From: Chlamydiota bacterium
GTDB lineage: Bacteria > Chlamydiota > Chlamydiia > Chlamydiales > SM23-39
Direction of reading: 5' to 3'
DNA: 22,391 bases
Assembly (NCBI GenBank): GCA_021772165.1
Contig: JAJFMM010000018.1
Coordinates: forward strand, 1 to 22,391
Both the position numbers and the translations under genes were made by a program. Shown one piece after another: positions 6,724 to 15,394 of this stretch; the stretch's first letter is position 1, and each line of letters opens with the position of its first letter. The notes below the pieces were generated by a model, which searched no databases, was not told the DNA's origin, and saw only the letters and a program-made list of their open reading frames with translations.

Positions 6724-7374
6724 TTAGGCTTCAGCGCGATGGATTGCGCCGATGAGCCGCATAGCTTCTTCTTTGACAGAACTATCTGCATCAGTATAAC
6801 CCCAATGAATCAGCGTAGCGCCCAGAGAGGCAACTCCACCCACTGTGGCTGCGGTAATCGTTGCTGGAGCGCTGAGAAGAGCACCTGCTAGCCCCGTAAT
6901 ACCCGAGATGAGTAGGCCTGTTTTCACCATCAATCCTTTTGTAGATTGTGCCTGCATGGCATCGAGCATTCTGCTCTCGATCTCGAGAACTTGGACTACT
7001 CGCTCTTCTTTCGGTTCTTTAGAAGCTTTAAGCATCTGCCCTTGATCTTCAAGAAGCTCTCTGTGAGCAGAGACATCTGATCTTCGGCCAAGCTCAGAGC
7101 CGATGAAATAGGAAGATGCTAGAATAGCGATGGTCGCAATCGTAACAACTAAGGCAAAATTATCTTTTTTTGAAGAGTCTTCATTCTTAGATGAAGAACA
7201 GTGTGAAGGAGATCCCCAGCATCCGGCAGGATATGAATGGTGTCCCCAGTATCCATGATGATAATGATGTACTTCTCTTTGATTTGTTGATCCTGTTTGA
7301 GCGTCCGGCTCTACTGGATGAAGAACCTCTTGAGCAAAATGCCTAGCACTTTGAAGAATAGCTGCTGTCGTCAT
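6724..7374 (-). CDS. Hypothetical membrane protein with histidine-rich segment
   Basis: 216 residues; family not recognised. Residues about 36-60 are rich in His, Tyr, Trp, Gly and Ser (VHHYHHGYWGHHSYPAGCWG, then SHCSSS), which could bind metal. A membrane segment follows at about 73-92 (FALVVTIATIAILASSYFIG), then a charged, probably helical stretch (about 93-142). A long Gly/Ala-rich hydrophobic region comes next (about 146-190, LLISGITGLAGALL to GGVASLGATLI), then a short soluble tail. It starts 12 bp after the 155-residue gene, so the two form an operon. The topology recalls inclusion-membrane or other host-facing chlamydial proteins, but function is unknown. Confidence 0.65.
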   Translation of the reverse strand: MTTAAILQSARHFAQEVLHPVEPDAQTGSTNQREVHHYHHGYWGHHSYPAGCWGSPSHCSSSKNEDSSKKDNFALVVTIATIAILASSYFIGSELGRRSDVSAHRELLEDQGQMLKASKEPKEERVVQVLEIESRMLDAMQAQSTKGLMVKTGLLISGITGLAGALLSAPATITAATVGGVASLGATLIHWGYTDADSSVKEEAMRLIGAIHRAEA

Positions 7375-7386
7375 AATTGATCCCCT

Positions 7387-7854
7387 TTAAGCCAGTTGAT
7401 TTCGAAGTGAATGAACGCGAGCATCAGAAGAATGCTCATTCGCATTGAATCCGGCTCTTAGCATGAAATAGGCTCCGGAGGTAATGCATCCCACCAGAGA
7501 GAGCGGATTATAGGCCAATCCAAGGAGAGACGCTAGAGATCCGAGGTAGACGAGCTTGGATGCAACGGAAATTTGCTTGTCTAGGCGCTCATTGGCAACA
7601 AGAGCTGCTGTTTTAGCTGCTGTGTATTCAAGAGTTCCTTTGACAAAGTGACTATTTTGCTGCAGGCAGGTATAAGCGCGATCAGTGCGGGCCAAGTGAG
7701 CAAAATCTCCACCTATCTGATATAGGGTTCCTAAAACGGTAAAATCTAAGATTGCATTTCCAAAAGTATACTTTGCTTCTGGATTCTGCATCATTGCAAG
7801 ATGTCCATCCAATTCATGCGCAAATTGATCTCTACTAGAACAAATTGTTGTCAT
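7387..7854 (-). CDS. Hypothetical membrane protein
   Basis: 155 residues; family not recognised. The central part is alpha-helical and Ala-rich (EYTAAKTAALVANERL). Two hydrophobic stretches stand near the C-terminus, about 108-122 (LVYLGSLASLLGLAY) and about 126-142 (LSLVGCITSGAYFMLRA), with a weaker one near 30-45. The start ATG has a strong GGGAGG site eight bases upstream, and an extended -10 promoter lies at 7904-7912. It is the first gene of a two-gene unit with the His-rich membrane protein. The paired C-terminal hydrophobic segments are again Inc-like but not diagnostic. Confidence 0.65.
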   Translation of the reverse strand: MTTICSSRDQFAHELDGHLAMMQNPEAKYTFGNAILDFTVLGTLYQIGGDFAHLARTDRAYTCLQQNSHFVKGTLEYTAAKTAALVANERLDKQISVASKLVYLGSLASLLGLAYNPLSLVGCITSGAYFMLRAGFNANEHSSDARVHSLRNQLA

Positions 7855-7903
7855 AAAAAGCCTCCCTCTTTTTTTTGCGCGTAAGTTTATGGGGCTTAAG
7901 AGA

Positions 7904-7912
7904 ATTATAGCA
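7904..7912 (-). promoter_or_regulatory. Perfect extended -10 promoter inside the end of the EEP gene
   Basis: The minus strand reads TGC TATAAT (TATAAT at 7904-7909), covering the last codons and the TAA stop of the upstream hydrolase gene. It would start a leader of about 43 bases before the 155-residue gene, separating that unit from the carrier/hydrolase operon. Confidence 0.55.
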
Positions 7913-8777
7913 AGGAAAGATCGGCGATGACGGGAAGGTGGTCTGAAGGAAAGCGACCGTCGAAAGAGTCTGAGAGAACGCCATGCAGATAGACCGTCAC
8001 CTGAGAGTCGATGAAGATATAGTCCGGTTTGATCCCGGGCTGTCCAGCTTCTTTGTAGCCGGACCAGGTGCCGGTGGGGCCATGATGAGGAAAGAGGGAG
8101 ACGGTCCCTGCATCTGTGAGAGGCATGCCTGGAAATGGTTGCACCCTATCTGTTAGAAGGCTGTAGGTCTCATCTCCTCCGAGTTCGGGAAAGAGGTTGA
8201 AATCGCCGGCGACGATGAAGGGAGTGCCATTGGCGATCTCCTCGATCTTCTCTCTGAGTAGAAAGGCGCTCTCATCTCGAGCTAAACGAGAGTGGTAATC
8301 GAAGTGGGTATTGAAGAAGTAGAAGGGTTTCCCTGTTTTCCGATCTTTCAGATGCACCCAAGATGTACCGCGAGGAAAGCGCGCATCCCAACCTAAACCG
8401 GGCTCATCGGGCGTGGGCGATAGATAGAATGTTTCTGCGTTGAGCAGTTCAAAGCGCGATTTGCGAAATAAGATCGCATTAAAAGAGCCCGCTTCCAACC
8501 CATCTTCGAGTCCAACACCATACCGTTCGAACTCACAGAGAAGATCTTCTAAATCATCGAGCTGCTGCTTGAGAGGCTCTTGCAATCCGGCTAGATCGAC
8601 ACGATGGAAGCGAAGCATGCTCGCAATGGAGTTTCTTCTGTGTTCCCATCCATTTTCCGTGTCATAGATTTCGCAGCTGATGTTGAAAGACATCACTCTA
8701 ATGCATTCAGAGAAATCGATTTCTTTAGACGTCTCGCTCCAGCGAGTCGTGAGCTGTGTTTCAGGCTGCGGCCTCAA
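7905..8777 (-). CDS. Endonuclease/exonuclease/phosphatase (EEP) family hydrolase
   Basis: 290 residues. The EEP fold cleaves phosphodiester or phosphomonoester bonds with a divalent metal; relatives include exonuclease III, sphingomyelinases and inositol phosphatases. Motifs in order: RVMSFNI (start of the fold), LAGLQEP with the metal-binding Glu, FNTHFDY, IVAGDFNLFP (Asp/Asn pair), KPDYIFID and the closing PSDHLPVIAD with the catalytic Asp-His. The stretch between them lacks nuclease-specific features, so nucleic acid, lipid or sugar-phosphate substrates are all possible. There is no signal peptide. The start is TTG at 8777: GGTGA, which contains the stop of the carrier gene, sits four bases upstream, so translation is probably by re-initiation. 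It forms an operon with the upstream dicarboxylate carrier. Confidence 0.85.
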   Translation of the reverse strand: MRPQPETQLTTRWSETSKEIDFSECIRVMSFNISCEIYDTENGWEHRRNSIASMLRFHRVDLAGLQEPLKQQLDDLEDLLCEFERYGVGLEDGLEAGSFNAILFRKSRFELLNAETFYLSPTPDEPGLGWDARFPRGTSWVHLKDRKTGKPFYFFNTHFDYHSRLARDESAFLLREKIEEIANGTPFIVAGDFNLFPELGGDETYSLLTDRVQPFPGMPLTDAGTVSLFPHHGPTGTWSGYKEAGQPGIKPDYIFIDSQVTVYLHGVLSDSFDGRFPSDHLPVIADLSLL

Positions 8778-8781
8778 GGAA

Positions 8782-10194
8782 TCACCAAAGTCCTAGAACC
8801 TTCCACCAGAGACCGCCGATAACAATCCAGACAGGAATGAAAAGAAAACTGCAAAAAGCGCCGGTTTTCCACCACTGTCCAACGGTGACAAATCCGGTGC
8901 CAAAGAGAATTGGAGCCGCCCCGGAACCGTAATGCGTTAAGCCGGTAAAGAGATTGCTGAAAAAGGCAAGGAGCAGCGCCGCTAATACAGGAGGCGTTCC
9001 CAAGGCAATGGCGACGAGAAGAAAGGGTGCGAACATCGAGCTAATATGGGCCACTGCACTGGCGAAAAAGTAGTGCGTATAATAGTAGATGAGAGAGAGA
9101 AGAAAAAATCCCCACCACCAGTGAAACCCTTGCACATATTGAGCAACGAATTGGCTAAACCAGCTAGAAAACCCGGAGGTATTCAGGGCGCAGGCAAGCG
9201 TAATCAATGTTCCAAACCAGATCAGGGTGTCCCAGGCGCTATGCTCCTGCAGGACATCTTTCCAAGAGAGAATTCGAGTCAAAAGGAGAATGGAAACGCC
9301 GAGCATCGCCGCCGTCGTTGCGCTAATTCCGATAAAATGACCTACAATCCAGAGAATGATCATCATCAAAAAGGTCAAGGTCATGATGATTTCCTGCAGC
9401 GACATAGGACCCATCTCTTTGAGTCTCTTTTCCGCCATCTCTTTTGCATGAGGCGTATGTCGAATGGTAGGAGGTCTCAGCCGATAGATCAGATAGGGCA
9501 TGATCAGAAGCGTCATCAAACCGGGAACGACAGCTGCAATAGCCCAATCTCCCCAGCCAATGATAATACCGTGAGAGGCAGCAAGAGACGCGATCAGCGG
9601 ATTTCCCGCCATGGCTGTTAGAAACATCGCACTTGTCACCGCAGTTCCTTGATAGGCACAAAGAGTCAAGAAAGAGGCCATTTTCGGATCGTGTGAGTCT
9701 CCGGTAAATACGTTCGCCAAGCTCTTTAAAATCGGATAGACGATACCACCTGCGCGAGCCGTTACACTTGGAATGCAGGGAGAGAGGATTAGATCAGTGG
9801 CGACAAGACCATAGCCGAGGCCTAAACTATTCTTTCCAAATCGGCTCATGATCCCATAGGCTAGGCGATTGCCGAGACCTGTCGAGATGAAACCTTTGGC
9901 GATGAAAAAGGCGAAGACAACAAGCCAAACGATACTGTTGCCAAATCCGTTGCAAGCATCGTCGAGTTTCATCGTACCGGTTAAAACAGCCGCCGTTAAA
10001 GCCAGAACGGAGATGGCTCCCATCGGAAGCGGTTTTAAAACGATGGTAATGATCGTTGCAGTAAAGATAGCAAAGGTCTTCCATCCTTCTGGACTAAGGC
10101 CATGTGGTTTAGGGCAAAACCACAAAATGACACCAATAGCAAAGCTAAAGAGAAGTTTGGAGGCTGAAGGATGTTTACGAATCCATTCTAACAT
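8782..10194 (-). CDS. Dicarboxylate:anion symporter, 2-oxoglutarate/malate translocator type
   Basis: 470 residues with about 12 membrane segments, full length for the family. It belongs to the DASS/CitT group and closely resembles the chlamydial 2-oxoglutarate/malate translocator (CT204 type, related to the plastid DiT1 carrier). It would move 2-oxoglutarate or other C4/C5 dicarboxylates across the inner membrane, feeding the truncated TCA cycle of intracellular bacteria. Family-specific stretches are NSIVWLVVFAFFIAKGFI, PSVTARAGGIVYP, FLTAMAGNPLIA, SAWDTLIWFGTLIT, the helix rich in Tyr and His near YTHYFFASAVAHIS, and LTHYGSGAAPILFG. The ATG at 10192-10194 has GAGAG ten bases upstream. A hydrolase gene follows after 4 bp. 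This gene is the best taxonomic marker in the window. Confidence 0.93.
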   Translation of the reverse strand: MLEWIRKHPSASKLLFSFAIGVILWFCPKPHGLSPEGWKTFAIFTATIITIVLKPLPMGAISVLALTAAVLTGTMKLDDACNGFGNSIVWLVVFAFFIAKGFISTGLGNRLAYGIMSRFGKNSLGLGYGLVATDLILSPCIPSVTARAGGIVYPILKSLANVFTGDSHDPKMASFLTLCAYQGTAVTSAMFLTAMAGNPLIASLAASHGIIIGWGDWAIAAVVPGLMTLLIMPYLIYRLRPPTIRHTPHAKEMAEKRLKEMGPMSLQEIIMTLTFLMMIILWIVGHFIGISATTAAMLGVSILLLTRILSWKDVLQEHSAWDTLIWFGTLITLACALNTSGFSSWFSQFVAQYVQGFHWWWGFFLLSLIYYYTHYFFASAVAHISSMFAPFLLVAIALGTPPVLAALLLAFFSNLFTGLTHYGSGAAPILFGTGFVTVGQWWKTGAFCSFLFIPVWIVIGGLWWKVLGLW

Positions 10195-10280
10195 GGAAAT
10201 ATACTCTCATGATCCAGAGTCCTTATTTTCAGGGATTCCCCCAAATAAATCAATGACACATCCTATCGATTTCTTTTTTC

Positions 10281-11387
10281 TTAACTAGATGTGCCGCCAA
10301 CGGATGTAAAGGCGGTTTGCCACTCAGGATCGGGCCAGTTTGCGAGATGCAAGAGCTTTCGATTCTCATCGAGATGCTCCAGCTTCTTCATGCCGGCAAA
10401 GGTTGTGCAGACATCTGGAGAGGAGGAGATGAATTGTAGCGACTGTAAAACGGGGCTCTCCTCGCTAGGGAGCCTTTCGAAAACACGGGGCGGGAGATTC
10501 ATTGCATGGGACTGCATCAAGGGCGATGAGACCATCAATCTGATGTTCTGCTCAGCTAGAGCCTGCGCGATCGTCTTTTTCTCTTCGCCCTGCACCTGAT
10601 TTTTCATCTTAATGGCTTCGAGCATCACAAGATTGTAGGGAATCTGGATCGCACGAAAATGATGCATTTCACCACCTGCTTCTTTGGCGCAATCGATGAT
10701 TCTGGAGAGCTGGAGAGTTGTTTTCTGTAGGCTTTTCTGACGAAAGCCATTCCAGGTCGCTATCCCGTAGCGCTGAATTTTGCGCTCTTTTACCTTCTGC
10801 TCAAAAAGCTTGAAGGCTGTGGTGAGGCGCCTGTAGAACTCATTTTCTTCAATTTCTTGCAGCTGCGTCTCAGGATTGTGTAGGTAATAGAGATCGATGC
10901 TCTCGAGGCCTAGATTCTGGAGGCTTGTTGTGATCTGATCGTCCAGAAAATCGCTCGACATGCAGTGGCAGCCGCCGACAATTTCGCTCGATGAGATCAG
11001 TCCTGTATCGAGGTAGTGGATGCGAACGTAATCGTCGAAGGTCTCCGGTGATCCTTCACAAGGTAAATAACCCCCTTTGGTCGCAACGACGATCTGGTCT
11101 CGAGCGACTCCCTGATGAGCCAATTCCTTGATCACTTTCTTCAGCAACTTTTCACTGCGCATGCAGCGATAATTAATCGCCGTGTCAAAAAAATTGATGC
11201 CGGAAAGACCTGCTTTCAGAAGACTCTCCTCGTAGAGGCGATCGGTCGCATCATCGGCGGCTCCAAGATAGGTGCCCGCACCAATTGCAGAGACGGAAAG
11301 GGAATCAAACAGACGTTTTTTATCTGGATGAATTTCAATCCATTGAAAGTATTTCTCTGTCGATACAGCGGAGGCCCATTTATCCAT
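10281..11387 (-). CDS. Aldo/keto reductase family protein
   Basis: 368 residues, slightly longer than the usual 310-340. Aldo/keto reductases are cytoplasmic TIM-barrel enzymes that reduce carbonyls with NADPH. The catalytic tetrad is visible: Asp68 and Tyr73 in INFFDTAINY, Lys104 in VVATKGG, and His170 in IDLYYLHNPE. YGIATWNG and the IQIPYNLV strand follow. The C-terminal NADP-site motif is degenerate compared with typical members (CTTFAGMKKLEHLDEN replaces the usual V..IPG.S..E.L.EN). The substrate cannot be told. The ATG at 11387 has no obvious ribosome site; a TAATAT/GATAAT -10-like stretch lies just upstream, so a short leader or a different start is possible. It is divergent from the MFS gene. 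Confidence 0.88.
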   Translation of the reverse strand: MDKWASAVSTEKYFQWIEIHPDKKRLFDSLSVSAIGAGTYLGAADDATDRLYEESLLKAGLSGINFFDTAINYRCMRSEKLLKKVIKELAHQGVARDQIVVATKGGYLPCEGSPETFDDYVRIHYLDTGLISSSEIVGGCHCMSSDFLDDQITTSLQNLGLESIDLYYLHNPETQLQEIEENEFYRRLTTAFKLFEQKVKERKIQRYGIATWNGFRQKSLQKTTLQLSRIIDCAKEAGGEMHHFRAIQIPYNLVMLEAIKMKNQVQGEEKKTIAQALAEQNIRLMVSSPLMQSHAMNLPPRVFERLPSEESPVLQSLQFISSSPDVCTTFAGMKKLEHLDENRKLLHLANWPDPEWQTAFTSVGGTSS

Positions 11388-11471
11388 GAAGTAATATTAT
11401 CCAAATCCGCGATTGTTTTAAATGTTTTTTCAAGCTATGTGTTATCTCTTTGAACCTGTAGAGAGTCTCTG

Positions 11472-12677
11472 ATGCTACGCAGAAACTTGCCGATGACTCT
11501 GTTTCTCTTTCTGATCGTGACTCTGCATACGGCTGTTTTAGCATGCATTCAGTGGCCCAATACCTTCCTCTCTCCTCTCCTCTCAGATCATCCCTTTCTC
11601 TACAAAAGCATCTTCTATTTAGTCACAATTACGGTCTCATGCTTTCATCAGCAGATCTCTAGACTCATAGGACTGAAGCTTGAACTCGCTTACGGTATGC
11701 TTTGTAATGTCGTAGCGCTGCTTCTACTTATTGCCCGAGCTGAAATTCTTCCCTCTGCGAGCTGGCTGACGGCCTTGGCCATGTTTTTTTCGGGCGCCGC
11801 CATGCTCTCCGTATTCAACTGCCTCATTACTTACACTGTCCTCGTCTTTTCGAAGAGAACGCTCTTAGGAATCATCATTCTCTATGCATTTGCCAACGCA
11901 GGCAATCTACTCGCTCCGCAAATACTAGACTTACAGAACCTTTTCAATGTAGGCGTTCCGTTTCTCCTATTCCTCGTTGCTTTGCTCTTGATGTATGTCG
12001 TTGGAGTGCTTGTTTTTTTCGACGAGCCGAATCCGATGATAGGAAAAAAAAGGTATCGCTCCGGCCTCTATCTCTTAAAACAGATGCCTCTTCGCCTGCC
12101 TCTCTTCATCTTAACCATCATGTTCTACTCGATGTCTGAGAGTACTTTCAGCATCTGGAGTGAAGATTTTTTAGTCAAAACTCAAGATATCCCGTTTGCT
12201 GAAAGCTCTCTTTCCATTTTTTGGCTTTTCATGATCCTCGGGCAGATGATCATGCTTGTTCCCCTCCACTATTTCGATGCGAAAAAAATTCTCTATTTCC
12301 TGGCAGCAGGCGTTTTTACGGCTCTGCTCCTGATCCCAGCGAGCTCTTTCCACCTTGTAATCCTCTCCGGTATGCTGCTCGGAGGACTGAGCTGTGCAGC
12401 CTATTTTCCGATTATTCTGTCTCTGATAGAAACGGAAATCTCTTATATAGCAACACGCGATGAGGTTCTCTTTCTTCCTCTGATCGAACAAGCTATCTCT
12501 TTCATGACAGCAGGTTATCTGCTCAGTATCGGTATCACTGATTTTTGGACGACTTGGAGTAAACAGAATCCTCGAGGCTATTTTTATATAGCCCCGATCT
12601 ATATTTTGATCTCTGTTTTTCTAGTGTTCTATTTAAACGTAACTAGAAAATACTTCCTAAAGAACGAGAGCAGCTAG
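11472..12677 (+). CDS. MFS-type transporter
   Basis: 401 residues with about 11-12 hydrophobic segments and short loops. The overall layout is that of a major facilitator superfamily carrier: two halves separated by a basic central loop near residue 190-200 (MIGKKRYRSGLYLLKQ). The usual GxxxDRxGRR loop motif between helices 2 and 3 is reduced to HQQISRLIGLK. Acidic and aromatic residues around ESTFSIWSEDF in the second half could line the pore. The substrate cannot be predicted. The start ATG has GAGAG about six bases upstream. It is divergent from the aldo/keto reductase with an 84-bp spacer, and its 3' end overlaps the convergent acyl-CoA synthetase/acetyltransferase gene by 21 bp. Confidence 0.75.
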   Translation: MLRRNLPMTLFLFLIVTLHTAVLACIQWPNTFLSPLLSDHPFLYKSIFYLVTITVSCFHQQISRLIGLKLELAYGMLCNVVALLLLIARAEILPSASWLTALAMFFSGAAMLSVFNCLITYTVLVFSKRTLLGIIILYAFANAGNLLAPQILDLQNLFNVGVPFLLFLVALLLMYVVGVLVFFDEPNPMIGKKRYRSGLYLLKQMPLRLPLFILTIMFYSMSESTFSIWSEDFLVKTQDIPFAESSLSIFWLFMILGQMIMLVPLHYFDAKKILYFLAAGVFTALLLIPASSFHLVILSGMLLGGLSCAAYFPIILSLIETEISYIATRDEVLFLPLIEQAISFMTAGYLLSIGITDFWTTWSKQNPRGYFYIAPIYILISVFLVFYLNVTRKYFLKNESS

Positions 12678-15374
12678 AATCCAGCCCTCTTTTTCATCAG
12701 GCTTAAGAGTAAAGCCCAAGTGTTTGCACATCGCTTGCATCTGATGATTCTCTGTGAGCATCACCGCTCTGATCTCTACGATCTTCTCTTCTTTTGCAGC
12801 TTCAATGAGTTGATGCATCATCTTGGCGCCCAGTCCCTTATCCTGCCACTTATCCTTGACAATCAGACCGAATGAAGCCTTTTGTGTAAGAGGGATCTTC
12901 GAGATTCTTCCCGCACCGAGCACCTCTGCCTTTCCATCTTTTCCCATCTGTTCTGCGATCAGCACAATTTCACGATCATAATCGACAAAGGCGATTTTCG
13001 AGAGTCTCTCATGTACCGTTCTCTCTTCATAGCCCATATCTTTCAACCAGCGCTGTCTCACCGATTCTTCGGAAAGATCTTTATGGAATTCTACGAGGAG
13101 CGGCTCATCTTCGGGACGAATCGGACGAATGGTCACAGGCTGCCCGTCGATCTCGATCTGTTCGATGTATTGTGAGGGATACGCTCTAATCGCAGATTGC
13201 GGCAGATCTTTAACCTCTGTTTTCGGATCGTGCAGCAGGACGCGCGCATCGAGCGCTAGCATCCCCGTCGGCGATGCCAGGAGCGGATTGATATCGCACT
13301 CTTTGATCCAGGGCTGCTCTACAATCAGAGAAGAGAACTGCATGAGAATCTGCTCGAGGCGATTTATATCTACGCTCTCTCGGCCGCGCACACCCAACAG
13401 GGCGTGATAGATTTTCGTCTTTTCCATGACTCGCTTAGCTAGCGTCGAGGTGAGTGGCGGTATCGCAAGAGCGCTATCTTTAAAGACCTCAACGAGTTGC
13501 CCTCCGCTACCAAACAGAAGCACGGGACCGAACTCATCGTCGATGGTGCTGCCCAAAATCAGCTCATAGCCTTCGCTGAGTTTGATCATCGGCTGCACTG
13601 TGACGCCTTGGAAATGTTTTTCGCCTGCGAGTCTTTTCACAGACTCATAGATCTCTTCATACGCCTTTTTGACGCTTTCACTGTCTTGGAGATTGAGTTT
13701 GACGCCCCCCACATCTGTTTTGTGGGTAATCGTCTTGGAAAAGAGTTTGAGCACTATAGGAAAGCCAAACTTTTCAGCGAGCTCTACAGCTTCTTTTGCA
13801 CTATTGGCAATGTCTGTAGGAACGATCGGTATCGAATAGGCTTCGATCACCTTCTTCGACTCCACTTCGTCGAGAAGCGTGCGGCCTTCACTCAACGCCT
13901 TGGCGATGATCTTCTCTGCAATAGCTCGCCCGGTTGAATTGAGTCCTTCCATTTTCTCAGGGACTTCATAGATGGTGCGTAAGTGATCGCTGTATTGCCA
14001 CATCTGAGCAAACGCTCTGCAAGCCATGTCGGGAAATTCAAAGGTCGGCACACCTGCAGCTAAGAGAATCTCCTTACCCTTCTCGACGCTTTTAGCGCCC
14101 ATCCAGCTGGCAATGAGTGGCTTGTCCTGCTTGGCCAGCAGGGCCACTTTTTCAGCGGTCTCCGTCGGCTCTGTCATATCCTGCGGAGTCAAGACGACGA
14201 GCACGCCGTCCGAGTGCGGATCATTGAGCGCGATCTCCACAGACTTTCCATAGGCCTCTGCCTTTGCATCGCCGAGAATATCGATCGGGTTATTACGACT
14301 CCATTGCGGCGGGAGAAAGGCGTTGTACGCATCGATCGTCGCAGAATCGAGCTCTGATAGTTTTCCACCTGCATCGATCAGGGCGTCTGTGGCGATGACG
14401 CCGGGGCCGCCCGCATTAGTCACAATCGCGAGATGGGGTCCTTGAGGCCGCGGCTGCTTGGCTAAGAGATCGGCCATGTTGAACAGCTCTGCGATCGTAT
14501 CGACACGCAGTACGCCAACGCGGTTGAGTGCTGCACTGAGTACATCATCACTGCCGGAGAGCGCACCGGTGTGAGAAGCAGCTGCTGCCGCCGACTCTTC
14601 GCTGCGACCGGCTTTGATCAAAATGATCGGTTTTGTCAGTGCGACTTCTCTCGCAGCAGAGAGAAAGGCGCGCGCATTGCCGATGCTCTCCATGTAAATC
14701 AAGATGCTTTCGGTCTCTTCATCGCTACCGAAATAGTCGATCAGATCGCTCCACTCCACATCGAGCATGGAGCCGATCGAGACGAAGGCGGAAAAGCCCA
14801 CCTTTGCCTGCAGACTCCAGTCGAGCACGGCAGTACAAAGGGCGCCTGACTGTGAGATGAAGGCGATCTTTCCTGGATGCGCCATGCCGGCAGCAAAGGT
14901 CGCATTCAGCCCCTTGGAGGGACGCATGACACCGAGGCAGTTCGGTCCAACGACGCGCATATTGCCTCGTCTTGCGTGAGCGAGGATCTTCTCTTCTAAT
15001 TCGATACCGGGAGGCCCCATCTCTTTGAATCCGGCAGAGATGATCACAGCACCTGGGATCTTCGCATCGGCGCAATCGGAGATGATCTGGGGTACGCTTT
15101 TGGCTGGAGTGACGATCACAGCGAGGTCGGGCACTACGGGCAGATCAGCAACTGAGGGGTACGCTTTTTTTCCTAATACTTCGGGACGCTTGGGATTGAT
15201 TGGGTAGATCTCGCCTTTGAAAGAGTCGAGGAGGTTCACCATAACGGTACGGCCAACGCTTCCCTGAGTTTCTGTAGCGCCGATCAGTGCGATGGATTTA
15301 GGTGCGAAAACAGTGTCGAGCCCTTTTTCCATGCGATGGAAAAAGTGCAGAGAAGGATCATAAGATTTTACCAC
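12657..15374 (-). CDS. ADP-forming acyl-CoA synthetase fused to GNAT acetyltransferase (Pat/PatZ-like)
   Basis: 905 residues. Domain order: CoA-binding Rossmann domain (about 18-145; IALIGATETQGSVG, VVGPNCLGV), succinyl-CoA-ligase-like flavodoxin domains (about 155-460) with AASHTGALSGSDD (His268), ATP-grasp domain (about 490-715; FPIVLKLFSKTITHKTDVGG, LFGSGG), and a C-terminal GNAT domain (about 740-905) with the acetyl-CoA loop WQDKGLGAKMM. This is the architecture of protein lysine acetyltransferase Pat/PatZ, which acetylates acetyl-CoA synthetase and other enzymes. The retained His in the ligase half leaves open that it also makes ATP from acetyl-CoA plus ADP and phosphate. The start is GTG at 15374 with AGGGG seven bases upstream. 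It is the last gene of a four-gene operon headed by Sua5. Confidence 0.9.
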   Translation of the reverse strand: MVKSYDPSLHFFHRMEKGLDTVFAPKSIALIGATETQGSVGRTVMVNLLDSFKGEIYPINPKRPEVLGKKAYPSVADLPVVPDLAVIVTPAKSVPQIISDCADAKIPGAVIISAGFKEMGPPGIELEEKILAHARRGNMRVVGPNCLGVMRPSKGLNATFAAGMAHPGKIAFISQSGALCTAVLDWSLQAKVGFSAFVSIGSMLDVEWSDLIDYFGSDEETESILIYMESIGNARAFLSAAREVALTKPIILIKAGRSEESAAAAASHTGALSGSDDVLSAALNRVGVLRVDTIAELFNMADLLAKQPRPQGPHLAIVTNAGGPGVIATDALIDAGGKLSELDSATIDAYNAFLPPQWSRNNPIDILGDAKAEAYGKSVEIALNDPHSDGVLVVLTPQDMTEPTETAEKVALLAKQDKPLIASWMGAKSVEKGKEILLAAGVPTFEFPDMACRAFAQMWQYSDHLRTIYEVPEKMEGLNSTGRAIAEKIIAKALSEGRTLLDEVESKKVIEAYSIPIVPTDIANSAKEAVELAEKFGFPIVLKLFSKTITHKTDVGGVKLNLQDSESVKKAYEEIYESVKRLAGEKHFQGVTVQPMIKLSEGYELILGSTIDDEFGPVLLFGSGGQLVEVFKDSALAIPPLTSTLAKRVMEKTKIYHALLGVRGRESVDINRLEQILMQFSSLIVEQPWIKECDINPLLASPTGMLALDARVLLHDPKTEVKDLPQSAIRAYPSQYIEQIEIDGQPVTIRPIRPEDEPLLVEFHKDLSEESVRQRWLKDMGYEERTVHERLSKIAFVDYDREIVLIAEQMGKDGKAEVLGAGRISKIPLTQKASFGLIVKDKWQDKGLGAKMMHQLIEAAKEEKIVEIRAVMLTENHQMQAMCKHLGFTLKPDEKEGWILAALVL

Positions 15375-15394
15375 GAGTATCCCCTATCGGGGTA

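Noticed and set aside
9046..9621. 191-codon open frame on the plus strand
   Set aside because: It lies wholly opposite the dicarboxylate carrier, whose protein matches its family end to end; the frame is a low-complexity shadow.
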